A stretch of 64,000 nucleotides of DNA, taken from the NCBI GenBank assembly GCA_000320545.1, contig ADNK01000136.1, positions 187,501 to 251,500 of the forward strand. Reading direction: 5' to 3'. Under the pieces are notes generated by a model that was not told the origin of the DNA, did not search any database, and worked only from the letters and a program-made list of their open reading frames with translations. The stretch's first letter is position 1. Each line of letters opens with the position of its first letter. The position numbers and the translations under genes are program-made. Source of the DNA: Bigelowiella natans CCMP2755. Its lineage: Eukaryota; Cercozoa; Chlorarachniophyceae. Shown here piece by piece: positions 1 through 12,418 of this stretch.

Positions 1-726
1 GGATACCAGAAGACAATAAACTTTTAAATGAGCCACCACCACCATATGTAATCATACAGAGGCAGCAGAGGGCAAAGAGCAGTGACAACAGTCCCACCAA
101 ATTGCCTCCTTGTCTTCGTCGTTTTCCTCCTACTATCATTGATATTCCCTACAAACAAACAAACAAACAGGCAAAGAAACAAGCCAAGAAAGAAAGAAAC
201 AACACCTAAGATAGGATATGAAATTATCTAATACTTGAACCAATCACGCCATTCAATCGCCGCCACCACCACCACCACCATTACCTTGGAATAGGCACTA
301 TTTATCAATTCGAGGGGTTTCTGGCAAATGGACGTCCTCGTTGGTCGTCCACCATCTTTGACCTGAAGGCAAGGTCAATAATGGATAAAAAAAAGAAATA
401 TATAATCAAAGTAAATAATGAAATGACGACAGTTCTACCACTATCTGTCCATATTCTTTCTCTGAAACAGCAAGAAATAAAAAGTAAATCGTTTCTGTTG
501 TCTTCTTTCTTTGTTATTAATGTGTAAAAATAGAGTAAGTCTTACAATCTTTGTTAGGTTCAGTAGTTTCAGCAGCTGTATGCAGCAGCAGCAGCAGCAG
601 CAGTAAAAATTCCATTACATCATGGACCTTAAGAATGCGATTCACCCGGCGCGTTCTATCTCGCTGGGCTTTATACTTCCAAAAGGTTTGCCACCAGTAT
701 TTGAATCGAACCACGTAAGCAGCCAT
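1..726 (-). CDS. Partial membrane protein of unknown function (5' part)
   Basis: I do not recognise the family. Three exons splice in phase on the minus strand. Exon 1 is 726-619 (36 codons, starting MAAYVVRFKYWWQTFW and ending KVHD). Exon 2 is 362-285 (26 codons, ending INSAYSK). Exon 3 runs from 148 through the left edge and stays open. Donors read GTAATG in both cases and acceptors read TTCAG and TTTGTAG. The product starts with a basic, aromatic-rich segment containing QRDRTRR. In exon 3 a basic patch (GGKRRRQGG) is followed by one hydrophobic helix (LVGLLSLLFALCCLCMI), so a single-pass or tail-type membrane protein is likely. It is divergent to the GNPTAB-like gene. A poly-CAG tract at 582-603 lies in intron 1. 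The phase agreement of all junctions makes coding likely. The function is unknown and the 3' end lies outside the window. Confidence 0.55.
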
Positions 727-2214
727 TTAATAGTAGTGTATGTGTATGTGTGTTTGTGATGTCCCAACAAAGAAAGGGGGGCTGCTGGAAAGCAAAATTT
801 CCCTGCGCAGATATTTCCCACTAACTCGTTATTTCGTTAATCTTTTTCCTCCCGAGACAGAATGTCAAAGATAATCGCTTTTGGTTCTCAGACTGTCTGT
901 GACACCAGGCAAGAGAAATAGCACACATAAGATCATCAATTATGTATCCCCTATTCCGAGGATAACATTACATATCCAACAACATATGTGTGCTACTACT
1001 TTACTTATCCCCCCTCCTCCTGTTCTCTACGACCCAAACACACCCAAGCACACCCAAACACACCCCGCCAGAAGAACACAGCCAGGCTGCGAACGCCTTC
1101 CTTTTTATCGTCGCCGTCTTCGTCGTCTGCGTGAGTCGGTAATAATTCTAGGTAAACTACAACGTGGTTATTACTAAAACACAACTGCGAATAAAAGGCC
1201 TATCTCACTGCCAATATTATCACAAATATAGATCAATCTCAGTGAAAGACAGAAGAATTACAAGTAGTTTGTCTCATGTTCAAAGGTTGTTGTATTGTCG
1301 TAATTGCAAAGCAAAGGATATGCAGATGAAGAGACCTAGATTCTATTTTTGTAGTGTCTGTTGTCGCTCTTGATAAAAAGAAGGCATACTAAACTTTGAA
1401 TTTTTAGAAATGTCAAGAAATGTCACAAAGACGTAGTAAAAAACAGTGAGAAGTGATGTTCCCTATTTTAGGCCTCAAAGATTGTTGTAATTATTGTTGC
1501 GAATTGTTGTTGATCTGGGTTTAGTTTTGTTATTTCTGTATATTTAATGTGTATTAAACATGCAATAAATATGTGTCCAAAGAAGCATGGTCTACTCATA
1601 GCCTACTCATCGTATGATTTGGATGTTCTCAGTTGGTAATAATTTAACCCACAAAATGACTAAGGAATGGTGATTCTGGTGCACCACTAGATTTGGGCAG
1701 GGATGCTGACGACACTCCTTAGTCCATCAGCTGCTTTTTAAATTAGTTTTGCGGATTGGCTTCTTTTCCTGTGCTGCGACAACAAAAATCAGACAAACTT
1801 AACACATAAGGGAAAACACGAGAATAGAGAAATCACGCTCGCACCTCATCTACGGGACGCGAAGGGGAGGACGAAGAAGCGGGACTGGAGGCTGAATGAA
1901 CACCTCCTGATCATCATCCTCGTTTTGTTTGGAACAACAAAATACGAATCCAACCGTTGAACCAACAACAGCAACCTAGCAGCTGCCTGCCACAGTAGCA
2001 GCAGCAGCACCACCCACACACCACCGCCCACATACGGAGTGTGGTGGTGCATTACTTTTCGAGGAAGTAGTAGTAGCAGTAGCATTAGTCTCTGGTTGAA
2101 AGCAGCTGGTCCAAAGCAGAGCATCATTGAATTAAGGAGAGAAGCACAGAGCAGTGTGAAAGTCAGGACAGCAGGCAAGCAGTTCTATACCTTAGCTGGT
2201 GTCGAACAACAAAA
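727..2214. other. Divergent 5' spacer between the left-edge gene and the GNPTAB-like gene
   Basis: This stretch of about 1.5 kb separates two gene starts that point away from each other. It has short open frames on both strands (881-1177, 1164-1373, 1846-2178) with no recognisable domain and strongly biased composition. There is a CCC-rich tract near 1010-1070 and a small cluster of AGC/AGT triplets at 1996-2085. I see no TATA box or conserved gene, and treat the stretch as promoter and 5' UTR. Confidence 0.4.
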
Positions 2215-2981
2215 ATGCGTAAGGCATTCCAATCCAAATGCTACGACGCAATCAATTCTCCAACTGGGATACTCATAATCCTTGGGGGGACTTTCGCATG
2301 CTTTGTTGGGGCAATCGCATGCATTCACGCACTAATTGAGAATTTTGGATCTATGAGCAGTGGTATTTCCTCTTCTTCTTCTTCTTCTTCTGGTACTTCA
2401 AGTCCATTTGTTAACGCTGCTACAGGAGGAGAAGGTGGTGCACCTCTTCTTCATCATCTACTTATGATGATGCCTTTGATCAAAGCACCAATTACTAATT
2501 CTAATTCAGATGGAACGACAATACCACAACCATGCCATCTTATTGAAGGCACATGTGCATCCCGTTTCAGGTGGTATTATTATTATCATTATTATCGACA
2601 GTAGTGCTTTTCTATTTAAATATTCATTTATTGAGCTGTTCTTATCATCCTATATTTCATCATCACTCATCAAATGTCTATGATATTCAGTGATAATATC
2701 GTGGGGAAGAACTTTGAGGAGGAGCTGTGTGCCCCTGCAATAGATGTAGTTTATACGTGGGTCAACGGCTCTGATCCACGATTACAAGCTGAGCTAGAAG
2801 ACTATAAACGTCGATTAGGAATAACTCCGCTGAAAGATATGGAAGCTAATGCGACAGCAGACGACTCGAAAGGGAATTCTAACAGATATAGAGGTTGGTT
2901 ATAGTAGTTAGTCGTGCATGGTCATGATCAAGATGATGATGACGAAATTTCTGAAAAATACGACCGATCGCATTGTCAAGA

Positions 2982-3019
<38 letters not shown>

Positions 3020-4484
3020 TTTTGAGTATAAATTGGCATTTAATTTCTTCGATATGTTTTCTTGTTGTTCTTCTTCTTCTTCTTCTTCTCAGATAATCAA
3101 GAGTTACGATACTCACTGCGATCACTTTGGCGTTATGCACCCTGGATACGTCGAATCTACATTGTTACTAATTATCAAGTAAAAATACTACTCATCTTTC
3201 AATGAATCAATCATCGTCCACAATGTACCCACTACTACCTTGAGTCATCATATTATCACATTAAAGACATTTTTATCACTGCCATTGTTATTATTATTAT
3301 TGTTGTTGTTGTTGTTGAAAGGTTCCTCACTGGTTGAATATAGACCACCCAAAGATAGAGGTAGTAGTAGCAGTAGTAGTAGTAGTAGTAGTAAGGTTAG
3401 CACAACACCTATCAATATATTAGTATGACATTGTAGATGACGATGCTCAAACAAACAAACATTGCATTGGAAGGAGGAGGAGGAGGAGGAGGAGGACAAA
3501 ACCTATTCTCGTTAAAAGACGACGAGAACTTCTTGCTGAAATTTAAATAAGAGATATACGTCGCCCAAACGGGACACGAGCGTTTCGATACATCATATTG
3601 ATGATAGCTGCTTGTTGATAATGGAAATGCTGCTGCTGCTGCTAAGTGTTATCATGATGATGATTGACACGTTAATGGATGATAATTTATCATGAATTCT
3701 ATTCAGGTGGTACCCCACACAGCCATATTTCTAAACAAGTCGCATTTGCCCGTCTTCAGGTACTCAACTACAACTACAACTACTACTACTACTACTACTA
3801 CTACTACATCATTATCATCATCATCATCATCATCATCATCACCATGGCGGTTGCTGCTGGTGGTGGTGGGTGGTATTATTTTAGTTCTCCTGCAATAGAA
3901 AGTCACCTTCACCGTATTCCGGGGCTTGCAAATAAGTTTATTTACTTCAACGACGATGTCATGCTCGGAAATACGGTACTAGTACTAGTACTACTACTAC
4001 TACTACTACTACGTGACTCACTAAAGCACAACGTCATTACGCATCATCATCATCATCATCATCATTATCATCATCACAAACAATAGTATTTTATCGAGGT
4101 AGCAGCAGTTACTTGCAGAAGTTGAAAACAACTCCTCATCGTCACTACTGACTACAGTTGTCGTTGTTTTTACACATATCCACATTCCTAAGAGTGGACT
4201 TGTGGTGGTGATGCTGATAACTATGGTGATAATGTGCTTATTACAATTGTTGTTGTTGTTGTTGTTTTACATAGATTTGGCCGTCAGATTTCTACACAAA
4301 TATTAAGGGCCAAAAGGTGTATCTTTCCTGGGATATACCTCAATGTGCTCCTGGTTGTCCTGAGGTACCACTGCACCACTGCTACTACCACTACTGCCAC
4401 TACTACTACTACCACTACAGCTAATAATAATAATAATAGTCACACTGGGAAGAAGAAAGGAAGAAAGGAGGGGAAACAATATCA

Positions 4485-4517
<33 letters not shown>

Positions 4518-6480
4518 CCATAATGAAACTTGTAAGTAACTACACTTTTAATGCTGTGTGTACGAATGTCGACTCGTCATCGTCTTGATCTTGTTCTTGG
4601 TCTCTATTATTATTAGGCATGGTTAGCAGACAAGTATTGTGATTCTGCTTGTAATACCACCATGTGTAATTGGGATGAGGGAGACTGCAGGTGATTGATT
4701 GGTTGATAGATTGATAAGATTATGATAATGATGATGATAATGATGCTCTTGAGATGAGATGAGATGAGATGAGATGATCTGCTCGTAAATGAAAGGGTAG
4801 AGTCGTCGTGATGATAATCATCATCATCATCATCATAATCTTATCAATCCACCACTCCATTAATCGATTATCTGATCAATAGGTAAAGTACTACTGCTAC
4901 TACCTGCTGCTCCTCCTCCTCTTTGTTCTTGATGATGATGATGATGATGATGGTGATGAGTGACTGACTGACTGACTGACTGACTGACTGACTATTAGGC
5001 TCGTAAACGGTTCTAGATATACGTCATGGCAATTTTCACAGCAAGCAAATCCCTCAGCTTTTGTGCATACCAACACGCCAAGACCGCCAACTACACAACA
5101 GGTACAAGCTGTAGTCATACTATCATCATCATCATCATTCTATTACTAATGCTGATGATAGCAATAGCATATGTTTCCACTCCAAATAGTACTTCTACTA
5201 CTATTATCTCCATTGTGGTGGTTGATTAGAATATACATATTTATAAAATCAACGCTCTCTTCTTCTTTGTGGTCTTCTTCTTCTTCTTTTTCTTCTTCTT
5301 CTTCTTTCTCTTCTTATTTTTCTTTTTCTTACTCATCAAATTTCTAATGATCATGATCAGTCAAATAGTGGTAGCGGTAATCAAGAGACGGGAAGCACGA
5401 AATGCCATCGATTCTGTCCAGATTCTTGGATTGGAGATAAAGTCTGCGACAACTCGTGCAATCGAGTAGAGTGTGCATTTGATGCAGGAGATTGTGGGAT
5501 ATCAGACATACAGCAGCATGTGCTAGGGCTAACTTTACAGAACGATAAGGGTACTAGTAACTTACTACAACTGAATCATGATGACGACCATGATGATCAT
5601 GATGACGACGACGATACCTTTGTTCGTCTTTATTATATCTTTTTTACTGTTATCATATTCATTATATCAACTGGTGGTGTTATTGTTCATATCATTCTAT
5701 TTTTCTGTCCTTCCCGTCGGTCTGTCTGTCCTCCTTTTTTTTTATCTTCTTCCTCTTCTTCTACTTAATCTTATTCTTTTCAGCTTTAACGGAAATACCC
5801 AAATCTGCCAAAGCTTTCTACGTGAATCTAACGAATATGTTTGACACTGTAATAATAATAGCAAGAATGACTTGAGAGTCATCATCACCATCAACAACAG
5901 TCTTGATCTTTATTTCTTACATACGCAGGTACTCGACGCCTCGCATGACAACCAAGAATTTGTGAGAACAGCAATTATCACACAGGTTAGATTATATATT
6001 GATACACATTTTAAGGTGTGTGTATTTGTGTGTGTGTGTGTAAACTGGCATCATTTTTTCCTTATGGCTTATCATCGGTGTGATGAATAGTTATTAAGCA
6101 TCTTTGACACCCACGTTTGTGTTGTCTTCTTCTTCCTCCTCCTCCTCCTCCTCCTCTTTCTCGTTGATTGGTTAGGAGCTGCATATTCTCGTGTTCTTGT
6201 TGCACGATAAACCTGAAGATGCTGATTGGGAGGAAACAATAGAAGTTTACTTGGAGGGTACTATAACTACTACTACTACTACTACTACTACTACCACTAC
6301 TAATCACTACTATCAGCAGCAGCAGCAGTACACAAAATAATAATAATAATGATAATAATAATAAAAATAACAATAAAGTGCACTAAAGGGTATCTATTGC
6401 AGCAGCAGCAGTAGCAGCAGTATATTTATGGTGATAGCACCAGTAGTTACATAGTACGTTGCTCCCATCATTCATTATCA

Positions 6481-6524
<44 letters not shown>

Positions 6525-6599
6525 CTCCCTATTTATTAGGTGAATTTGAGGAAATCTTGCGAAATGTGACTTTTCTGATTGCTCGTACAGAGGCGTCTG

Positions 6600-6635
<36 letters not shown>

Positions 6636-7380
6636 CTCCTGAGTGCTGATACTTACTTTTTGTGCCTTATATTTCTCCTATCATCATCATCATCATAATC
6701 CTTGTACATATCAATCAATCAAAATAAAAATAAAATGAGAAAGACAAATATATCGATCTGTTGTTTGTTGTTCCCCATTATTATTGTTTTTTTTTTTATT
6801 GCTATTATTATTATTTACTGATGTTACATGCTGTTATAACGTTCACCCTCAGAAGACACACTGGGCGACTACTCCCCATCATCAGAAGGTAATTATAATC
6901 ATAATAATAATAGTAATAATCACGACGGTGGTGAGATTATGATGACGACGACAATGATGAAAAGAAGAGTAAGATACCGATGATGATCATCTCATGTATT
7001 ATTGTTGTGCTTTTATATCAACTATCATCATTCTCCGCCCATCATCTGGTTGTGACTACTACTACTACTACTACTACTACTATATCAGGAATCGAGAGTA
7101 GCAGCAATATGAGCAGGAATGAGCTCGACGATGATGCGAGTATTGGTGGTAGTCGTACGTTACTATGGCTGCCTGTTGATAAAGGGGGGGAGGAAGGCGT
7201 GGTATTCATGCCAAGTGCAGATTTATTTAAAAATGTAGAAGCTGTAGCATCCGTCCCTGATGGAAAAGGCGGTGAGTGTAGCAACAACAACAACAACAAC
7301 AACAACAAGAATAAGCAATGATAATGATGGGTGTTGTAGTAGCAGCTTCTAAGCAAAAGAAGTAGAACAACTGCTAGTAC

Positions 7381-7415
<35 letters not shown>

Positions 7416-7902
7416 TCACAAATAATCACCATATTTATTACTTCGGTCGTACCTTGTGCATTCCACCCCCTCCCCCCTCTTGTTGCATCAACAAGATTCT
7501 GCACTACCACCACCATCACATCGTGCTGCTAGCTTAAAACTTGCTACTCTCCAATAATGATTAATACAAATAATAATAATATTATTATTATTATATTATT
7601 ATGATATATGGTTGTTTGATCTTGTCTTGTTTCTAGGTACGATTCCCCGATCACGTTGGACTGATGCAGACAGGGTACTAGTAGTAGTACTAGTAGTAGT
7701 AGCTGTCGTTGTTGTTGTCGTTGTTTACCCGTAGTAGTGGCATTATAATTTTTCTTATTATTAAATTAAACGACGTACAGAAACTAGCAGAAATGATTGG
7801 AAATGGCAAAAGAAAGGTGGAAAATGGTGTGCTGCTGCTGGTGCTGCTGCTGTGATGATAATGCTGCTATTGTATCAAGGAAGAAGATTCTTGCTCCACC
7901 GT

Positions 7903-7977
<75 letters not shown>

Positions 7978-10029
7978 AACCTCCTCCTCCTCCTCCTCCT
8001 CCTCCTCCTCCTCCTTATGTTTATAACTGACATTGATGTGTCGTCGTCGTCTATTGGTAGAGTTTGGCTTTAGAACTACTTGAAGAGGCTCGACTACTGG
8101 AAGCTAGGGTATACTACTGCTACTACTACTACTACTACGTACTGACCACTAACTGACTACTACTACTACTAATCAGGAGATGGAAATGAGTGCTGAGACG
8201 GGGTTAAGAAGGTCGTCGATAGCACTACCTAAGGATATGCAAAGGAGGGTCTTACAGCGTGTGCATACTTGGTTGGAGGAGGAAATGGTTACTCGCCACG
8301 CTACAACATCAACGGGGAGAAGATTGCTAGAGGTACTACTACTACTAGTAGTAGTAGTTGAATACTCATTCTACCAAGTTGTTATGCAACCTGAGTAAGA
8401 ATTAATTTCTTCTTCTTCTTCATTTTCATTTTCATACTGAGTTTATCATCAACCAAACGAGTAATCGTTTTTATCATCATCATCATCGTCGTCGTCGTCG
8501 TCGTCATCATCGTCGCTACTACCTATTTATTGAAAGAAAATTTATCATCCTCATCATCATCCTACCACTATATTTAAACGTCGTCGTCGTTATCGTCGTT
8601 ATCGTTTATGATAATGTTAATGAATTGAATAAGGACACCTTTGGGAACTCTCTTCGGTACGTAAATTCTCTGTACCGAGCAAGGTATAATTGTAGTAGTT
8701 TATACTACTTATAACATGGTAGTGGTAAGAAGGTGCTCGTTATTAAATATTATAGATATGGATCGGAACAAAGAAAAGCTCCTGCTCATATGCCTCATAT
8801 GATCGACAAGAGGGTACTTACTACTACTTACTACTACTTACTACTATTACATCTACTACCTATCACTGAAGAGAGAGAGAGAGATAAAAGACAACAAGGA
8901 CTAACAATATATCTAATTCCCATCATCTTTTCTCATTTCTCCTCCTTCTCTGCCATTATTATCGTGTTATCACCAATATGTATCCTAACAGTGGAGGGGT
9001 ATTTTTTTGTTCTTTCTTTCTTGATAGTAGTACACAGAACGAATATGAATACACTTAGTACCAGTTATAGTAGTCTGATCACGTACATTACATCACATCA
9101 GATCATGGAGGAACTGCAAACTACTTTCCCACAACAATTTGATGCAACGTCGTCTCATAGGTATGATGATGATGATCCATTGATGATGATGATCCATTGA
9201 TGATGATGGACTTTGTTGTTGTTGTTGTTGTTGTTGTTGTGGTGGTGGTGGTGTGATGATGATCAAGGTTTCGAGACAGTGAGGACATGCAATTTTCCTT
9301 CGCATATTTCTACTACCTCATGAACGAGAAGCCGGTTGGTTGGTTGAATATTTTGTGCTGTAGTAGTATTAGTAGTAGCAGCAGCAGTAGTAGTAGTAGT
9401 TGTAGTAGCAGTCAATGAGTACTGTAACAAGTCCTGGGTGATAATCATGATGGTGGTTATAGGGTGCTGCTCGTGGTGATGATAATATACTTTATCTCTT
9501 TATTATGATGGTTCATCTCTTAGCTGTGTTGTTTTCTTATTCTTCATCACCACCAATTGCTATTGACAAATGCTGTTGCTTCTGCTGCAGATTTTTAAGC
9601 TGGAAATGGTATTTGATAAGTATATCGACTTGAATAAGGTTAGTAGTAGTAGTAATATATATATATATATATATAAATATATATATATATGAGAATGAGG
9701 GGTTAGAGGGAAACAATCCTAGATCGACATACCATGCGGTCCTTATCTTGTGTTATTATCTTATGTTGTATATAATAACAATGCTCCCTCTATTAGGATG
9801 GGCGTGTTGATTTTCTGGAGCTGAGGCATCTTTCCCTACTTTTGATGCCTGGTAGTAATAATAAGAAGAACAACAACAAGAACAAGAGGACTTACATGCA
9901 AGAGATAATCATCATATATCTCTTACATGAATAGTGAGATCTAGTATTAAATTGAGGCTAAACATGGTGCTGCTGCTACTGCAATGAAACTTATAACTTC
10001 TTCCTCCCCCCCCCCTCCTCCTCGTTATG

Positions 10030-10062
<33 letters not shown>

Positions 10063-10155
10063 GGTCTTCTTCTTCTTCACCATCATCATCATCAACAACA
10101 ACAACAACCAACAGGAAAGCCAACAATTCATGGTTTGAAGGCCAAAATGACACAG

Positions 10156-10188
<33 letters not shown>

Positions 10189-10374
10189 CCAGTAGTAATA
10201 GTAGTACCAGTAGTATGTAAGTAGTAGCAGTATGATGATGATGACGATGATGATGATAATGATGATGATGATAATGATGATGATGATAATGATGATGATG
10301 ACGATGATGATGATGACGATGATGATGATGATGATGACATACACCTGCTGCTGCTGCTGCTCTACTCTGATATA

Positions 10375-10407
<33 letters not shown>

Positions 10408-10500
10408 CTGCTCCTACTACTAATACTACCACTTCCACTACTGCTGCTGCTACTACTGCTGCTGCTACTTTTAAGGTGTTGGACAATCTCGGTATACAGC

Positions 10501-10531
<31 letters not shown>

Positions 10532-10705
10532 GTCACAAGATGATGATAATACTGCCCGAGCTGGGTCCCAATCGTCGTCGTCATCATCATCATCATCATC
10601 ATCATCATCCGATGAGTCTTCATCATCGACAACAGGAACATCCGTAGTAGCAGCACCAGCAGGTTACTACTACTACTATTACTACTACTACTACTACTAT
10701 TTCTG

Positions 10706-10746
<41 letters not shown>

Positions 10747-11384
10747 TATATACGCAAGAAGCCAATTAGTATCGTCGTCGTCGTTATGTTTTAGCCATTT
10801 TCATTATCATCATCATCATCATCATTCAAACATGGAAAATCAATCACATCACCTTACCGCAGCATCATCATCATCATCATCGTCATTTCTGTTATTATCT
10901 TTATAGATGATGACAACGAAGATGACGAAAATAGCGACGCTAACGAGTCTTCGCAACAAGAATTACAAAGGCGAGTGGATGAGAATGAGATCACGATTCA
11001 AACGTTTCAGAACTCAGAGACGGTCATTAATGCTACTAAGTTAACAGTATTGTCGTGTGTGTGTGCGTGTGTATGAGAGAGAGAGAGAGAGAGAGAGGGG
11101 GGGAGAGAGAGAGAGTGAGATGATCGTAGTAGTCGTCGTCGCCGTAGCTATCTTGTGAGAGAAGTGAGTAATAAGGTTTGCAGCTGCTGCTATGGTTGGT
11201 ATTGATGATAATGTGTTGATACTAATGATAATAATAATAGCCGATAATACAATACCTACATCAAATATGCAGGTTCTGGAGGAGTTAAGGAAATTTATGA
11301 GAAAACAGACAAAGTAATAACAAAATTGATGAAAATAGACACTCACACACAGAGACAGAAAGACTGATGGTGATGATGATGATA

Positions 11385-11417
<33 letters not shown>

Positions 11418-12418
11418 ATGACCATAATGCGAAGTAATCGATAATAACAATCAATAAATCAATGAATCATCATCATCGTGATCATCATCATCATCATCAT
11501 AAGGTATAAGCATGAGTTGGTCAACCTCAATGAGGTAGAGTTTTTCATGGTGCCAGACGACTATCAGCAGGTACTACTACTACTACTACCGAATATCATG
11601 TTGTTAGCTGTTGAATATGATGCTTTGTATATATATTGTGTGTTATATGTACGTCGTTTGTTATTACAGTATGCATATATATTATTATTATTATTAGGTA
11701 CAGGAGCGATTAGATCACATAATGGTTAAGGCACCCAAGTTCATTTGTTTGAACGATGATATGAATAAGGTAGTAGTAGTACTAGTAGTAGTAGTGGTGA
11801 TGGTGATACTGCTGCTATTGAGTCACTATCATCACCATCACCATTATCATTATCATCATTATATGATCATCGATGTGATAACTATGTATGTTCAGACCCA
11901 TGATCCTCCCAAGCGTACGCTTAAAGCTCTTAGAGACTTCTATGAAACGTAGCTGCTTATCATCATCATTATCATCATCATCATCATTATCACCATCATC
12001 ATCAAAATATGCAACGAACAAATAAACAAACTATGACAATGATACTTGAAGAAATGTTTACTTTTTGAGTAGTATTACAACATAGTAGTAGTAGTGGTAG
12101 TAGTTGTAGTGCTTCAAGACTCATTCAATAAACGTGAATACTTACATCTTATGATGATGATGATGATGATGATGATGATAAATATGTGGTAGTTATTTCC
12201 CCGAGCCTACACCATTCGAGCTGCCCAAGGGCGAGGCAAACCCCTTCTTGCATTATGAAGATCTTATGGCGTAAGTGCTGTTGTTGCTTGCTAGCTACTG
12301 CTGTTATTTTCAACTAGAGTAGTAGGAGAAGAAGAATAACGACAACATTTATGCATAAATTGTCAGGTTCAAGCAAAAAGAACATAGAGAAGCGGCTTTA
12401 GGTTCTGGCTATGAATAG
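2215..12418 (+). CDS. GNPTAB-like N-acetylglucosamine-1-phosphotransferase alpha/beta (Stealth family)
   Basis: The family transfers GlcNAc-1-phosphate to mannose on lysosomal enzymes in the Golgi. The start at 2215 gives an N-terminal helix ([20 protein letters not shown]), suggesting a type II membrane protein. The Stealth regions follow in order over roughly 30 exons: CR1 [13 protein letters not shown] (2738), CR2 [18 protein letters not shown] (3093), CR3 [20 protein letters not shown] (3899) and CR4 [11 protein letters not shown] with LRDFYE (11736, 11926). Two LNR/Notch modules lie between them (4618-4690 and 5372-5500). A stretch near 8638-8812 matches the start of the mature beta subunit ([21 protein letters not shown]). 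An EF-hand loop ([12 protein letters not shown]) is split between exons at 9639 and 9800. The last exon (12368) ends SGYE-stop. Unlike animal GNPTAB, I find no C-terminal transmembrane helix. Most introns are microsatellite-rich. The family call is firm; exon edges are approximate. Confidence 0.9.
2985..3018. repeat. (CA)n microsatellite in GNPTAB-like intron
   Basis: An uninterrupted CA dinucleotide run lies in the intron between the CR1 and CR2 exons. Confidence 0.95.
6484..6522. repeat. (CT)n microsatellite in GNPTAB-like intron
   Basis: A pure TC/CT run sits just upstream of the acceptor of the exon at about 6540, where it may also serve as a very long polypyrimidine tract. Confidence 0.9.
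7909..8014. repeat. Compound (TC)n-(TG)n-(CTC)n microsatellite
   Basis: Three adjacent simple repeats (TC at about 7909-7937, TG at about 7944-7975, CTC at about 7980-8014) lie in one intron of the GNPTAB-like gene. Confidence 0.95.
10022..10760. repeat. Dense cluster of mixed trinucleotide and dinucleotide microsatellites
   Basis: Successive tracts of CTA, GTA, GAT with interspersed AAT/GAC variants, GTT, CTG, CAA, ATC, CTA and finally TA fill about 740 bases inside the GNPTAB-like gene. All frames on both strands are artificially open here (poly-Thr, Leu, Ser, Val, Met, Ile and so on), so most apparent reading frames are not genes. The exon at 10477-10661 is the exception I would defend. 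Confidence 0.9.
10477..10661 (+). other. Low-complexity exon of the GNPTAB-like gene (poly-Gln, poly-Ser)
   Basis: An exon with an acceptor at TTTTAAG and a donor at GCAG/GTTACT encodes VLDNLGI, then about 12 Gln from CAA repeats, then [13 protein letters not shown], a run of about 13 Ser, and [19 protein letters not shown]. It follows the EF-hand exon. It is open in the reading frame and flanked by plausible splice sites, so it is probably a translated, repeat-derived spacer rather than intron. That is inference; only RNA can confirm it. Confidence 0.45.

Noticed and set aside
2738-4360. Stealth motifs as a bacterial capsule phosphotransferase (horizontal transfer)
   Set aside because: The LNR modules, the EF-hand, the beta-subunit segment and about 30 introns make it a eukaryotic GNPTAB-type gene.
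10025-10486. Long frames of poly-Asn, His, Thr, Ser, Met or Val on both strands
   Set aside because: All derive from simple triplet runs that are open in every frame. They have no complex sequence, and most lie in introns of the GNPTAB-like gene.
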